Source: Flavobacterium piscisymbiosum
GTDB lineage: Bacteria; Bacteroidota; Bacteroidia; Flavobacteriales; Flavobacteriaceae
Assembly (NCBI RefSeq): GCF_020905295.1
Contig: NZ_JAJJMM010000001.1
Location: forward strand, 6,386,001 to 6,450,000
Reading direction: 5' to 3'
DNA length: 64,000 nt
In this document: one piece after another, positions 26,309-36,118 of the stretch
Layout: each line of letters starts with the position of its first letter
Position numbering within the stretch: the first letter of the stretch is position 1
The notes under the pieces: model-generated
Database searches by the model: none
Told to the model about the DNA's origin: nothing
The model's input: only the letters and a program-made list of their open reading frames with translations
Made by a program: the position numbers and the translations under genes

Positions 26309-26851
26309 ATGGAAAATTTACATAATCCTGACGGAACAAAACGCGAAGTATTAACTGGAATGTTTTCAGATCGCGACAGTATCGAAAGAGCTTATAGCAC
26401 TTTGAACGATAGAGGGTATACAAAAGACGAAATCAATTTGATAATGTCAGACGAAACCAGAAAAAAACATTATTCTGATAAAAATGATCATTCAGAATTA
26501 GGAACAAAAGCAGCCGAAGGTGCAGGAACAGGATCTGCCATTGGAGGAACAATTGGTGCTATTGTAGGCGTTGTTGCTGCTTTAGGAACTAGTCTTGTTA
26601 TTCCGGGATTAGGACTAATCGTTGCCGGTCCGCTTGCTGCAGGATTAGCTGGTGCAGGTGCAGGTGGTATTGCAGGAGGTTTAATTGGAGCACTTGTAGG
26701 ATCCGGAATTCCTGAAGAAAGAGCCAAAGTTTATGAAGACGGAATTAAAAATGGTAACGTAGTTCTAGGCGTTCACCCACGTAATAGTGAAGATGCTGAA
26801 TATCTTGAACAGCAATGGCAAGCAAATAATGGTGTAAATATATACAGATAA
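26309..26851 (+). CDS. General-stress-17M/YflT-like protein with Gly-rich hydrophobic core
   Basis: The 180-residue protein has an N-terminal domain (REVLTGMFSDRDSIERAYST, LNDRGYTKDEINLIMSDE) of the kind found in stress proteins related to Bacillus GSP17M/YflT. A 75-residue Gly/Ala-rich hydrophobic stretch (~67-140), resembling glycine-zipper membrane inserts, follows. The tail (GNVVLGVHPRNSEDAEYLEQ) is polar. Such proteins are commonly induced by osmotic or general stress; function is unknown. The gene stands alone between two near-identical terminators. Confidence 0.75.
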   Translation: MENLHNPDGTKREVLTGMFSDRDSIERAYSTLNDRGYTKDEINLIMSDETRKKHYSDKNDHSELGTKAAEGAGTGSAIGGTIGAIVGVVAALGTSLVIPGLGLIVAGPLAAGLAGAGAGGIAGGLIGALVGSGIPEERAKVYEDGIKNGNVVLGVHPRNSEDAEYLEQQWQANNGVNIYR

Positions 26852-26867
26852 TCTATTTGCCTTTCAA

Positions 26868-26906
26868 TAAAAAACCACAACAAAATTTAATTCTGTTGTG
26901 GTTTTT
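26868..26906 (+). terminator. Terminator of the stress-protein gene
   Basis: ACCACAACA and TGTTGTGGT are joined by a partly paired A/T loop and followed by T-rich sequence. The hairpin is almost the reverse complement of 26101-26136. Confidence 0.82.
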
Positions 26907-26919
26907 CATTTTAAACTCT

Positions 26920-26943
26920 AAACTGAGACCGGGACTGTAAACT
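26920..26943. repeat. ACTGAGACTG family fragment
   Basis: AACTGAGACCGGGACTGTAA resembles the ACTGAGACTGAAAACTG repeat and lies between the stress gene terminator and the SDR stop codon. Confidence 0.4.
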
Positions 26944-26948
26944 AAAAT

Positions 26949-28502
26949 CTACCAGGGAATCGGGTTGTAATCTTTCAGAAACTTTCCGCACCAATGCTTT
27001 CCTGTATTGATTCCGTCAAACAAAGGATCCATAACGCGTGCAGCGCCATCGACAATATCCAATGGAGGTTGAAAATCTTCTAATTCCTGTTTCTTTTTCG
27101 CCAATTCGGCAGGATCTTCATCTGTTACCCAACCAGTATCAACAGCATTCATAAAAATACCATGTTTGGCCAAAGTTCCAGATGACGTATGCGTTAACAT
27201 ATTCAAAGCGGCTTTTGCCATATTGGTATGCGGATGACGGTCTTCTTTAAAAAAGCGATGAAACTTCCCTTCCATTGCCGAAACATTAATGATATGTTTT
27301 TTCCCTGTATTATCTTTCTTCATAACTTCCGAAAGTCGGTTACACAATACAAAAGGCGCAACAGAGTTTACCAATTGTACTTCGATCATTTCTGTAGTTT
27401 CAATTTGCCCTAAACGCAAACGCCAGCTATTTGTTTTACGCAAATCGACTTGCTGTAAATCGGCATCGAGTTCTCCTTCCGGAAAAACTTCATTCGCCAC
27501 CAATGCATTATCAAAAGAATACGGAATTTGAGATAATTGAGCCGAAGCGCGCAAACCAATTCCGGGTTCAGGTCCGTGCCAGGTTACCGGCATATTTTCG
27601 TTGGATGAAGCGCCACTTGTCAGAATTTTTAATTCGTCCAGACAATTCAAATGATCTCCTAATAATTCCTGCGCTTGTTTAGGCAATGCACTTATTGGCA
27701 ATTCTTCATTTTGCATTAAATGCGAATAAAATCCTGCCGGACGTCTCACAGTTTGAGCCGCATTATTTATTAAAATATCCAGGCGTTCGTATTTTTGTTC
27801 AATAAAATTGCAAAAAATCTCCACACTTGGTATATGTCTTAAATCTAAACCATGAATTTTTAAGCGATGTCCCCAATCCATAAAATCCTCTTCCTTCGCA
27901 AAACGCAAAGCCGAATCTACCGGAAAACGGGTTGTAGCAATAACAGTTGCTCCGCCACGCAAAAGCATTAAAGTAATATGATAACCAATTTTTAAACGCG
28001 AACCGGTAATAATGGCAACTTGACCTTTTACATCAGCGGTCTGGAAACGTTTAGCATAATTAAAATCACCGCAATCGGTACACATCGTATCGTAGAAGTG
28101 ATGCATTTTAGTAAATTCTGTTTTACAAACGTAGCAATTTCTTGGAGTTTCGAGTTCTAATTGTTCTTTATGAGCAAGATCATTTAGCGCCAATAATTTA
28201 GGCGCTACAAAAATACTGGCTTCACGCGCATGACGAATTCCGGTTTCTTTACGTGCGGTTTTGTCTTTCTTTTCTTTTTTTCGTTTGGCAGCCTGAAGTC
28301 CGTCTTTTACTCTTCGGGAAAACTCATCTCTGTCAGGTCGCGAAAACATTCCTGCTTCTTTAATCAAAGCAATTCTTTGCTCTTTCGGAATATCAAATAT
28401 CTGATCTGTATTAGTATTCAATTGTGCTAAAATAGCAATGCATCGATTAATTTCTTCAGAAGATATCTTACTTGTACCTTCTATTTCTTCCTTCAACATC
28501 AT
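26949..28502 (-). CDS. SDR-family oxidoreductase with N-terminal zinc finger
   Basis: This 517-residue protein is twice the size of a classical SDR. Residues 1-120 are helical and basic, then CYVC (123/126) and CTDC (141/144) form a zinc finger. The Rossmann part follows: [14 protein letters not shown] as the cofactor loop, INNAAQ and [10 protein letters not shown]. The usual catalytic YxxxK reads THxNMAK-like ([11 protein letters not shown]), with Thr where Tyr is expected, so chemistry may differ or be lost. [13 protein letters not shown] follows. It may be a nucleotide-sensing or atypical reductase; substrate unknown. Single gene on the minus strand. Confidence 0.82.
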   Translation of the reverse strand: MMLKEEIEGTSKISSEEINRCIAILAQLNTNTDQIFDIPKEQRIALIKEAGMFSRPDRDEFSRRVKDGLQAAKRKKEKKDKTARKETGIRHAREASIFVAPKLLALNDLAHKEQLELETPRNCYVCKTEFTKMHHFYDTMCTDCGDFNYAKRFQTADVKGQVAIITGSRLKIGYHITLMLLRGGATVIATTRFPVDSALRFAKEEDFMDWGHRLKIHGLDLRHIPSVEIFCNFIEQKYERLDILINNAAQTVRRPAGFYSHLMQNEELPISALPKQAQELLGDHLNCLDELKILTSGASSNENMPVTWHGPEPGIGLRASAQLSQIPYSFDNALVANEVFPEGELDADLQQVDLRKTNSWRLRLGQIETTEMIEVQLVNSVAPFVLCNRLSEVMKKDNTGKKHIINVSAMEGKFHRFFKEDRHPHTNMAKAALNMLTHTSSGTLAKHGIFMNAVDTGWVTDEDPAELAKKKQELEDFQPPLDIVDGAARVMDPLFDGINTGKHWCGKFLKDYNPIPW

Positions 28503-28651
28503 AAAAAAACGTATTACTATTAGCTTAAATTAAAGTTCGCAAATATAGTGTTTTTGAACTCTGAAAGATCTTAAACCTAAAGTAACAAGATCTTCCCTTT
28601 TGACTATTGATCATTATCTTACTATCTTCGCATCCAGATGTAACTATTTCT

Positions 28652-29443
28652 ATGCTATTTCAGATAAAATCTTATTTAAAATTCCTTTGGAATTCAAAAA
28701 ACGAACACGGAGTACATTCGCCATTCGTATTTAATTTATTAACGAAATGTTTTTACGATAAAAAATCAAAACCCGAATATTCAATTCTGAAAAATTATCG
28801 AAAAACACTTTTAGAAAATAAAAGTTTTATCGAAGTAACAGATTTTGGTGCAGGATCAAAAGTTTTTAAATCGAACAGAAGACAAATATCTAAAATAGCC
28901 AAAACTGCAGGAATTTCAGCAAAACGTGCCGAGTTACTTTTTAGAGTTACCAATTATTTTCAGCCTAAAAACGTTCTGGAAATAGGAACTTCATTAGGCT
29001 TAGCTACTTCTGCTCTGGCTTTAGGAAATCCAAAAGCAAAAATAATTACACTCGAAGGATGTCCGCAAACAGCAAATCAATTTCAATTGCAATTTCAAAA
29101 ATTCAATTTCAATAATGTAGATTCGGTAATAACTGAATTTGAAAATTATCTGCAAGACATCAAGCTGAGACTGAAAACTGAGACTGAAAATTTTGACCTG
29201 ATATATTTTGATGGTAATCATTCGAAAAAAGCAACTTTAGCGTATTTCGATCTTTTATTAACCACTATCACAAACGATTCTGTTTGGATATTTGATGACA
29301 TTCACTGGTCTCCTGATATGGAAGAAGCGTGGGAAATAATTAAAAACCATCCAAAAGTTACTGTAACTATTGATACTTTTCAATGGGGATTTGTGTTTTT
29401 TAGGTACGAGCAGGAAAAAGAACATTTTGTGATTAGGGCATAA
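28652..29443 (+). CDS. Class I SAM-dependent O-methyltransferase-like protein
   Basis: The ATG at 28652 gives 263 residues starting MLFQIKSYLKFLWNS; upstream codons are within the promoter region. The Rossmann core reads VLEIGTSLGLATSALALGNP, IITLEGCP, DLIYFDGNHSKKATLAYF and VWIFDDIHWS, like catechol/caffeoyl-type O-methyltransferases. Substrate unknown. Inside the gene, 29164-29190 is a copy of the dispersed ACTGAGACTGAAAACTG repeat, read in frame as LRLKTETEN between two core strands. A bidirectional terminator follows. Confidence 0.85.
   Translation: MLFQIKSYLKFLWNSKNEHGVHSPFVFNLLTKCFYDKKSKPEYSILKNYRKTLLENKSFIEVTDFGAGSKVFKSNRRQISKIAKTAGISAKRAELLFRVTNYFQPKNVLEIGTSLGLATSALALGNPKAKIITLEGCPQTANQFQLQFQKFNFNNVDSVITEFENYLQDIKLRLKTETENFDLIYFDGNHSKKATLAYFDLLLTTITNDSVWIFDDIHWSPDMEEAWEIIKNHPKVTVTIDTFQWGFVFFRYEQEKEHFVIRA
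29164..29190. repeat. In-gene copy of the ACTGAGACTGAAAACTG repeat
   Basis: CTGAGACTGAAAACTGAGAC plus TGAAAA is identical in wording to the repeat at 25556-25592. It keeps the reading frame of the methyltransferase gene. Confidence 0.75.
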
Positions 29444-29476
29444 AAAAAATGACAACCATTTCTGATTGTCATTTTA
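29444..29476 (+). terminator. Bidirectional terminator
   Basis: AAAATGACAA, loop CCATTTCTGA, TTGTCATTTT: A-rich and T-rich on the two sides, between the convergent methyltransferase and DUF6565-like genes. Confidence 0.8.
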
Positions 29477-29497
29477 ATACTAATTCAATTTACTTAA

Positions 29498-30157
29498 TTA
29501 TTTTTTAGCTTCTTTGTTTTCTTCAGATTTAGCTCCCATTCTGTTAAGAGTGTACATTGGAGCAAATTTCACTTTCAAACCTGCAATTTTTCTATTGTCT
29601 TCAGATGTAAGACCTTCTTTTTCAACTGTATTTTTACGGCTGTCAAGTGCTTCGTACATTAATTTTACTTCATCCCAGTCTTCACGAGAATATTTATCTT
29701 TATTATCCTCTACAGTATGTACAAATTGTTGGTATACACTATGAATATTTTTAGCGTTTACCCAGTCAAAATTCATATCATCTCCAATTTTTCCTTCACC
29801 AAATAAGGCGTTTCTTAATTGTTGTTTTGGGCTTGGAGCCGGAGGAGCAAGAACGGTAGCCATTTCATTTTTAAACGCTTCGTATTTAACTTTACTCTCA
29901 TTTATTTTTTCTGTTGCTGCAGAATTGTCTTTAAGATCAGCTAGTGCAGTTTGAGCCTCGGCAGCTTTTCTGTCATATTCAGCTTCAACAGTTGCCCAAT
30001 CGGCTTTCAAATCATCGGCTTTTACGTTTTTAACAGAATCAACGTAGGCTACATAAGCATCGACTGTTTTTTGAGCTTTTTCCTGTTTTTCATCTTTACA
30101 AGATGTAAATGCTAATGCAATTAATGCAATTCCCGATAATAATTGTATGTTTTTCAT
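29498..30157 (-). CDS. Helical lipoprotein, DUF6565-like, unknown function
   Basis: A lipoprotein signal (LIALAFTSCKDEK, Cys20) is followed by about 200 residues that are almost entirely charged helix: VDAYVAYVDSVKNVKADDLK, WATVEAEYDRKAAEAQTAL and a conserved-looking middle GKIGDDMNFDWVNAKNIHSV. It resembles the DUF6565 lipoproteins of Bacteroidota. It should be an envelope-anchored coiled-coil protein. Function unknown. Confidence 0.65.
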   Translation of the reverse strand: MKNIQLLSGIALIALAFTSCKDEKQEKAQKTVDAYVAYVDSVKNVKADDLKADWATVEAEYDRKAAEAQTALADLKDNSAATEKINESKVKYEAFKNEMATVLAPPAPSPKQQLRNALFGEGKIGDDMNFDWVNAKNIHSVYQQFVHTVEDNKDKYSREDWDEVKLMYEALDSRKNTVEKEGLTSEDNRKIAGLKVKFAPMYTLNRMGAKSEENKEAKK

Positions 30158-30466
30158 AATTCTGATTATTTAAGATTAGATAACAAATATAGTTAAATTT
30201 TTAAATAAAAATAAATAATTGTCATTTTTTTAATATTTAAAATTAAAATAATTCAATAAAAATTAAAAAATATGATAATTATGTAAAAACATTTTACAAT
30301 CATATAACAACTTTTTCATTCAATGGAATATAATAATATTAAAAAGTATTATTTCGAAAATGCCAAGGCTTATAAACAGTTGTTTTTGTAACAAAAATCA
30401 ATTTCAGGCTACTTATCGTTTATTGAAAAGTGTTTTGTACTTTTAAATCCAAAATTGTAAATCGAA
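30158..30466. other. A+T-rich divergent spacer
   Basis: 309 bp between divergent genes. It is very A+T-rich; TACTTTTA at 30439-30446 may be the -7 box of the ABC ATPase gene. I see no RNA gene or strong palindrome. Confidence 0.5.
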
Positions 30467-31153
30467 ATGGCAAATCCATTAATTAAAATAACCAACATCA
30501 AACGAGATTTTGTATTGGGTAACGAAATCGTCTATGTCTTAAAGGGTATAGATTTAGAAATCAACAAAGGCGAATACGTAGCTTTAATGGGCCCGTCAGG
30601 ATCCGGAAAATCAACTTTAATGAATTTATTAGGTTGCCTCGATACACCAACTTCCGGACATTATGTTTTAAATGGAAAAGATGTGAGCCAAATGAAAGAT
30701 GATGAACTGGCCGGAATTCGAAACAAAGAAATTGGATTTGTATTTCAAACCTTTAATCTTTTACCGAGAACCACCGCTTTAGATAATGTTGCATTGCCTA
30801 TGATTTATGCAGGATATTCAAAATCTGAACGCAACGAACGCGCGATTGAAGTTCTAAAACAAGTAAATCTTGCCGACAGAATGGATCACCAGCCTAATCA
30901 GCTATCAGGAGGTCAACGCCAACGTGTTGCCATTGCCCGCGCTTTGGTAAACAAACCATCTATTATTTTGGCAGATGAACCAACCGGAAACTTAGACAGT
31001 AAAACTTCTGTAGAAATCATGAAGCTTTTTGGCGATATTCATGCTCAGGGAAACACCGTAATTCTGGTAACACACGAAGAAGATATTGCAGCCTACGCAC
31101 ATCGAGTAATTCGTTTGCGTGATGGTTTGATTGAAAGTGACACGAGTAAATAA
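30467..31153 (+). CDS. ABC transporter ATP-binding protein (LolD/MacB type)
   Basis: The 228-residue single ABC module has Walker [11 protein letters not shown]-loop [18 protein letters not shown], signature [15 protein letters not shown] and Walker [15 protein letters not shown] followed by [12 protein letters not shown]. The NLLPxxTALDNV wording is typical of the LolD/MacB/FtsE group that powers lipoprotein release or macrolide/peptide export. No permease lies beside it; the next gene is metabolic, so the membrane partner is elsewhere. Confidence 0.93.
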   Translation: MANPLIKITNIKRDFVLGNEIVYVLKGIDLEINKGEYVALMGPSGSGKSTLMNLLGCLDTPTSGHYVLNGKDVSQMKDDELAGIRNKEIGFVFQTFNLLPRTTALDNVALPMIYAGYSKSERNERAIEVLKQVNLADRMDHQPNQLSGGQRQRVAIARALVNKPSIILADEPTGNLDSKTSVEIMKLFGDIHAQGNTVILVTHEEDIAAYAHRVIRLRDGLIESDTSK

Positions 31154-31328
31154 TTTTAGATTTCTGATTTTAGATTTTAGATTCCTTTGAAATTTTAGAT
31201 TGTTGATTTTAGATTTTAGATTGTTTTCTAAATTTTAAATGTAAAAATCCATCATCTCAATCTAAAATCAGAATTCTAAAGTCTAAAATAAACTTAGCAT
31301 CTTAGCACCTCAGAACCTTAGCATCTAA
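31154..31328. repeat. TTTAGATT repeat block joined to a CTAAG-octamer array
   Basis: 31154-31230 holds several GATTTTAGATTTTAGATT units. 31256-31290 holds inverted partners (AATCTAAAATCAGAATTC). 31291-31328 holds four complementary CTAAG units (CTTAGCATCTTAGCACC, CAGAACCTTAGCATC) ending 6 bp before the adenosyltransferase ATG. Two dispersed families are therefore fused in one spacer. Confidence 0.8.
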
Positions 31329-31333
31329 AAAAA

Positions 31334-31903
31334 ATGAAAGTATATACAAAAACCGGAGACAAAGGAACAACAGCTCTTTTTGGAGGTACGCGCGTTCCTA
31401 AAGATCACATTCGTATTGACAGTTACGGAACTGTTGACGAATTGAACTCTTATATAGGACTTATTCGCGATCAGGAAATCGATGCACATTATAAAACTAT
31501 TTTAATCGAAATTCAGGACAGATTATTCACCGTTGGAGCTATTTTAGCCACTCCGGCAGAAAAAGAAGTTTTAAAAAACGGTGAACTTCGGTTAAAAAAC
31601 CTTGGAATCATAGAGTCTGATATCGAATTATTAGAAAACGAAATTGATAAAATGGAGGAAAGTCTTCCGCAAATGACTCATTTTGTTTTGCCAGGCGGAC
31701 ATCCTACCGTGTCACATTGTCATATTGCACGCTGTATTTGCCGTCGTGCAGAGCGTTTGGCAGTACATTTAAGCCATAATGAACAGGTTCCTGAAATTGC
31801 AATCAAGTACTTAAACCGACTTTCTGACTACCTTTTTGTCTTGGCACGGAAGTTGTCCTCAGACTTAAAAGCGGATGAAGTGAAATGGATTCCGAGGAAG
31901 TAA
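31334..31903 (+). CDS. PduO-type cob(I)alamin adenosyltransferase
   Basis: The 189-residue all-helical protein begins MKVYTKTGDKGTTALFGGTR, then RIDSYGTVDELNSYIGL, FVLPGG and CHIARCICRRAERL, the signature set of PduO/MMAB-type ATP:corrinoid adenosyltransferases. It attaches the 5'-deoxyadenosyl group to cobalamin in the cytosol. The window also has meaB, the chaperone GTPase of adenosylcobalamin-dependent methylmalonyl-CoA mutase (58400), so the two serve the same cofactor pathway although far apart. The stop is at the edge of an ACTGAAAACTG-type repeat block. Confidence 0.95.
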   Translation: MKVYTKTGDKGTTALFGGTRVPKDHIRIDSYGTVDELNSYIGLIRDQEIDAHYKTILIEIQDRLFTVGAILATPAEKEVLKNGELRLKNLGIIESDIELLENEIDKMEESLPQMTHFVLPGGHPTVSHCHIARCICRRAERLAVHLSHNEQVPEIAIKYLNRLSDYLFVLARKLSSDLKADEVKWIPRK

Positions 31904-32095
31904 GGAGTTTACAGCCGCAGTCACAGTTTTACACTGAAAAGCGAATTCTTGAAAAGAAAGTAAAGAGTCGCAGTTTTTTAGTTTTATACTGTAAATTGGC
32001 ATTGAAAACGAATAATTCAAAAAGAAGTAAACAGTCGCAATTTTTCAGTTTTCATACTGCAAACTGGCACCGAAAACTGAATACTAATAGAGACG
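31904..32095. repeat. Three-unit ACTGAAAACTG repeat block
   Basis: Three degenerate units of about 60-65 bp follow each other. Each contains AGTAAA/G-AGTCGCAGTTTT, TTTTATACTGTAAATTGGCA and GAAAACGAATAATTCAAAA-like blocks. The third unit (32027-32085) reads CAGTTTTCATACTGC and AAACTGGCACCGAAAACTG. It is the largest copy of the family that flanks the IVP gene. Confidence 0.7.
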
Positions 32096-32129
32096 TTCTT
32101 AAATTTTATTAAAATAAATCAAAATTTAC

Positions 32130-32159
32130 TTGTCTTTTTCAGTAAAAAATTTATTTTTG
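32130..32159 (+). promoter_or_regulatory. Promoter of the DUF2795 gene
   Basis: TTG at 32130-32132, a 19-bp spacer, and TATTTTTG at 32152-32159 match the Bacteroidota sigma-ABfr consensus TTG-N19-TAnnTTTG. The ATG follows 21 bp later. This is the best-formed promoter in the window. Confidence 0.75.
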
Positions 32160-32180
32160 CACAAACTAAACAGATAACAG

Positions 32181-32402
32181 ATGTATTGGACATTAGAATT
32201 AGCATCTTATTTAAGTGATGCGCCATGGCCTGCTAACAAAGATGAACTTATAGACTACGCCATTAGAGCTGGTGCTCCATTAGAAGTAGTAGAAAACCTT
32301 CAATCAATCGAAGATGAAGGAGAGATATATGAATCAATGGAAGAAATTTGGCCTGATTATCCAACAGACGAAGATTATCTTTGGAACGAGGATGAATATT
32401 AA
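32181..32402 (+). CDS. DUF2795 small acidic protein
   Basis: A 73-residue acidic protein: MYWTLELASYLSDAPWPANK, DELIDYAIRAGAPLEVVENL and a tail of Asp/Glu and aromatic residues. This is the DUF2795 fold, a short helical domain of unknown function that is highly conserved in flavobacteria. It has a strong promoter and its own terminator just before secA, which suggests high expression independent of secA. Confidence 0.85.
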   Translation: MYWTLELASYLSDAPWPANKDELIDYAIRAGAPLEVVENLQSIEDEGEIYESMEEIWPDYPTDEDYLWNEDEY

Positions 32403-32412
32403 AAAATAAACC

Positions 32413-32449
32413 AAAGGAAAAAGTCTCATCACCGAGGCTTTTTTTTTGG
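32413..32449 (+). terminator. Terminator of the DUF2795 gene
   Basis: AAAGTCTC and GAGGCTTT pair (one G-T) around ATCACC, followed by nine T. Confidence 0.8.
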
Positions 32450-32489
32450 TTCAAATACACATTTACATAAAATAGAAATACAATAAATC

Positions 32490-35400
32490 ATGAGTTTCAT
32501 AAACAGTATTATTAAAGTCTTTGTAGGTGATAAATCACAGAAAGATGTCAAAGCTTTACAGCCCTATTTAAACAAAATTAAAACATTCGAAACCAGCTTA
32601 ATGAGTTTGTCTCACGACGAATTAAGAGCCAGAACCGCATATTTTAAAGAAAAAATAAAAGAAGCAAGAGCTGATAAAGATGCTAAAATTGCTGCACTTA
32701 AAGCAGAAGTTGAAAACATCGAAGACATCGACAAAAGAGAAGATCTTTATGATGCTATCGATTCTCTTGAAAAAGAAGCATACGAAATTTCAGAAAAAAC
32801 TTTATTGGAGATTCTTCCGGAAGCTTTTTCTGTTGTTAAGGAAACAGCGCGTCGTTTTAAAGACAATTCATTTATTGAAGTTACTGCAACGCCAAAAGAC
32901 CGCGAATTTTCAGCCAACAAAACGTATATCACTATAGAAGGTGAAAAAGCAATTTGGGCTAACAAATGGAATGCTGCCGGAAAAGAAATTACATGGGACA
33001 TGATTCACTATGATGTTCAGTTAATTGGTGGTATGGTATTGCACGAAGGTAAAGTTGCCGAGATGCAAACTGGTGAAGGTAAAACTTTGGTGGCTACATT
33101 ACCGCTTTACTTAAACGCTTTGACAGGAAACGGTGTTCACTTAGTAACAGTGAATGACTACTTAGCAAAACGTGATAGTACATGGAAAGCGCCTTTATTC
33201 GAATTTCACGGTTTAACTGTTGATTGTATCGATAATCACCAGCCAAGTACAGAACAAAGAAAGAAAGCATACGATGCTGATATCACTTACGGAACCAACA
33301 ACGAATTTGGTTTTGACTACTTAAGAGATAACATGGCACACTCTCCTGGAGATTTAGTGCAAAGAAAACATAATTACGCTATTGTCGATGAGGTCGATTC
33401 TGTATTAATTGATGATGCAAGAACGCCACTTATTATTTCAGGACCGGTTCCTCAGGGAGATCGTCATGAATTTAATGAGTTGAAACCAAAAATCGAAAAC
33501 TTAGTAGCACAACAACGTCAGTTAGCGAATGGTTTCTTAGCTGAGGCTAAAAAATTAATCAAAGAAGGAAACACTAAAGAAGGTGGATTCTTATTATTGA
33601 GAGCTTACAGAAGTTTACCTAAAAACAAAGCATTAATTAAATTTTTGAGTGAAGAAGGAATCAAGCAATTGCTTCAAAAAACCGAAAATCAATACATGCA
33701 GGACAACAATCGCGAAATGCATAAAGTGGATGAAGCTTTATATTTTGTAATTGAAGAAAAAAACAATCAGGTTGAATTGACTGATAATGGTATTCAATAC
33801 CTTTCTGGAGATACAGATCCTGACTTTTTCGTACTTCCGGATATCGGGACTGAAATTGCAGCGATCGAAAAACAAAAACTGGATAAAGACGGTGAAGCTG
33901 AAGCTAAAGAAAGGTTATTCCAGGATTTTGGAGTAAAAAGCGAGCGTATTCATACTCTTACTCAACTTTTAAAAGCGTATGCTCTTTTTGAAAAAGATGT
34001 AGAATACGTGATCATGGACAACAAAATTATGATTGTTGATGAGCAAACTGGTCGTATCATGGATGGTCGTCGTTATTCTGATGGATTACACCAGGCTATC
34101 GAAGCAAAAGAAAATGTAAAAATCGAAGCTGCTACACAAACTTTTGCAACCGTTACATTACAGAACTACTTCAGAATGTACAGCAAATTAGGCGGTATGA
34201 CAGGTACAGCGGTTACAGAAGCTGGAGAGTTATGGCAGATTTATAAATTAGACGTGGTGGAGATTCCAACCAACCGTCCGATTTCAAGACAAGACAAAGA
34301 AGATTACATCTACAAAACAACACGTGAGAAATTCAACGCTGTAATCGAAGATGTTACTGAATTATCAAACGCAGGAAGACCAGTATTGATTGGAACAACA
34401 TCTGTAGAGATTTCAGAATTATTAAGCCGAATGTTGAAAATGAGAGGCGTTACGCATAACGTTTTGAATGCTAAAATGCACAAACAAGAGGCACAAATTG
34501 TAGAGGAAGCAGGTAAAGCCGGAGTTGTAACTATTGCAACCAACATGGCTGGTCGTGGTACCGATATTAAATTATCTCCAGAAGTAAAAGCTGCCGGAGG
34601 TTTAGCAATCGTGGGTACAGAACGTCATGATTCTCGTCGTGTAGACAGACAGTTACGTGGTCGTGCAGGACGTCAGGGAGATCCGGGAAGTTCTCAATTC
34701 TATGTTTCTCTTGAAGATAACCTAATGCGTTTATTTGGTTCTGAAAGAGTTGCTAAAGTTATGGACAGAATGGGACTTCAGGAAGGTGAAGTGATTCAGC
34801 ATTCTATGATGACCAAATCTATCGAGCGTGCTCAGAAAAAAGTAGAAGAAAACAACTTTGGTGTTCGTAAACGTTTATTAGAGTATGATGACGTTATGAA
34901 CTCTCAACGTGAAGTAGTTTACAAACGTCGTCGTCACGCCTTGTTTGGTGAGCGTTTGAAACTGGATATCGCGAATATGCTTTATGATACTTGCGAATTG
35001 ATCGTAAGCAACAATAAATTAGCAAATGATTTCAAAACATTTGATTTTGATTTAATTCGTTATTTCGGAATTACATCTCCAATTTCTGAAGCAGATTTTA
35101 CAAGATTATCAGATATTGAAGTTACAGGAAAAGTATACAAAGAAGCTTTGGCTTTCTACACTGAAAAAACAGAAAGAAGCGCCAGAGAAGCTTACCCAAT
35201 TATTCAGGGAGTTTACGAAGAGCCAAACAACCAATTCGAGCGTATCGTAGTTCCGTTTACTGATGGAATCAAGACTTTGAATGTTGTAACAGATCTTAAA
35301 AAAGCGTATGATAGCCAAGGTGCTCAGTTAATTGCTGATTTCGAGAAAAACATCACTTTATCGATTGTTGATGAAGCCTGGAAAAAACACTTACGTAAAA

Positions 35401-35831
35401 TGGACGAATTGAAACAATCTGTTCAATTGGCCGTTCACGAACAAAAAGATCCATTGCTTATTTACAAATTAGAAGCATTTAATTTGTTTAGAGGAATGTT
35501 AGACAACGTAAACAAAGAAGTTATTTCATTCTTATTCAAAGGTGATTTACCAGCTCAAAACGTTCCTGAAATTCACGAAGCAAAAGAAGTTCGTCAAAAA
35601 GAAAACTTCAAATTAAGCAAAGACGAAATTGTAAACAGCGAAGACATCAACCGCGAAGCTGGAGAAACACAACAACGTCAGGTTACGGAAACTATCGTAA
35701 GAGACATGCCGAAAATCAATCGTAATGATACTGTTACAGTTCAGGAAGTTGCAACAGGCAGAACGGAAGAAATGAAATTTAAAAAAGCCGAAACTTTAAT
35801 CGCTTCTGGCGCTTGGGTTCTTGTTAAATAA
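32490..35831 (+). CDS. secA: Protein translocase ATPase SecA
   Basis: The 1113-residue protein has Walker [25 protein letters not shown]-type [37 protein letters not shown] and [20 protein letters not shown]. SecA drives preproteins through SecYEG. It is about 200 residues longer than E. coli SecA. The extra length lies in the preprotein cross-linking region (~residues 330-420, [20 protein letters not shown]) and near the N-terminus (charged helix ~60-90), as in other Bacteroidota. The usual C-terminal zinc/SecB-binding motif is absent; the end is an unrelated charged tail. Confidence 0.98.
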   Translation: MSFINSIIKVFVGDKSQKDVKALQPYLNKIKTFETSLMSLSHDELRARTAYFKEKIKEARADKDAKIAALKAEVENIEDIDKREDLYDAIDSLEKEAYEISEKTLLEILPEAFSVVKETARRFKDNSFIEVTATPKDREFSANKTYITIEGEKAIWANKWNAAGKEITWDMIHYDVQLIGGMVLHEGKVAEMQTGEGKTLVATLPLYLNALTGNGVHLVTVNDYLAKRDSTWKAPLFEFHGLTVDCIDNHQPSTEQRKKAYDADITYGTNNEFGFDYLRDNMAHSPGDLVQRKHNYAIVDEVDSVLIDDARTPLIISGPVPQGDRHEFNELKPKIENLVAQQRQLANGFLAEAKKLIKEGNTKEGGFLLLRAYRSLPKNKALIKFLSEEGIKQLLQKTENQYMQDNNREMHKVDEALYFVIEEKNNQVELTDNGIQYLSGDTDPDFFVLPDIGTEIAAIEKQKLDKDGEAEAKERLFQDFGVKSERIHTLTQLLKAYALFEKDVEYVIMDNKIMIVDEQTGRIMDGRRYSDGLHQAIEAKENVKIEAATQTFATVTLQNYFRMYSKLGGMTGTAVTEAGELWQIYKLDVVEIPTNRPISRQDKEDYIYKTTREKFNAVIEDVTELSNAGRPVLIGTTSVEISELLSRMLKMRGVTHNVLNAKMHKQEAQIVEEAGKAGVVTIATNMAGRGTDIKLSPEVKAAGGLAIVGTERHDSRRVDRQLRGRAGRQGDPGSSQFYVSLEDNLMRLFGSERVAKVMDRMGLQEGEVIQHSMMTKSIERAQKKVEENNFGVRKRLLEYDDVMNSQREVVYKRRRHALFGERLKLDIANMLYDTCELIVSNNKLANDFKTFDFDLIRYFGITSPISEADFTRLSDIEVTGKVYKEALAFYTEKTERSAREAYPIIQGVYEEPNNQFERIVVPFTDGIKTLNVVTDLKKAYDSQGAQLIADFEKNITLSIVDEAWKKHLRKMDELKQSVQLAVHEQKDPLLIYKLEAFNLFRGMLDNVNKEVISFLFKGDLPAQNVPEIHEAKEVRQKENFKLSKDEIVNSEDINREAGETQQRQVTETIVRDMPKINRNDTVTVQEVATGRTEEMKFKKAETLIASGAWVLVK

Positions 35832-35854
35832 TATTTTTTTCTAAAATAATAAAT

Positions 35855-35990
35855 TGAATAGCCTCCAGCTTTAGCTGGAGGTTTTTTTTTGATCCATACC
35901 AGGCTTTAGCCAAATTTTAGACATTTTAAATTTGGCTAAAGCCATTTATATATTCTATATCTAAACTCCAGCTAAAGCCGGAGGCTATTC
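35855..35990 (+). terminator. secA terminator embedded in a larger palindromic repeat
   Basis: CCTCCAGC-TTTA-GCTGGAGG with a following T run (35861-35890) is a strong terminator. About 100 bp later CTCCAGCTAAAGCCGGAGGC (35967-35986), with TATTC following, repeats it in inverted form, and AGGCTTTAGCCAAATTTTAG pairs with TTTGGCTAAAGCC inside. The GGCTTTAGCCAAA wording recurs at 44747-44762, so this is also a dispersed family. Confidence 0.8.
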
Positions 35991-36086
35991 AAAAAAAATG
36001 TCTCACACCATGGTACGGTTTTATTTTCTGTTTTGTTTTTTTTCACAAAGTCACAAAAATGCTCGCATTTAATAATAATAAAAATG

Positions 36087-36094
36087 TATTTTTG
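36087..36094 (+). promoter_or_regulatory. Promoter -7 box of the MbnP/MbnH locus
   Basis: TATTTTTG (TAnnTTTG) lies 24 bp upstream of the TTG codon at 36119. It supports that codon as start: an in-frame ATG at 36059 would be upstream of the promoter. Confidence 0.55.
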
Positions 36095-36118
36095 CTCCCG
36101 AAACAACGAAATCAAATC

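Noticed and set aside
31885..32112. 75-codon plus-strand frame after the adenosyltransferase gene
   Set aside because: It is the translation of the three repeat units at 31904-32095; repeated peptide text comes from the DNA repeat.
36059..36118. ATG at 36059 as start of the first CNGRC protein
   Set aside because: The TAnnTTTG box at 36087-36094 lies after it, and the paralogue starts at a TTG equivalent to 36119, giving equal lengths.
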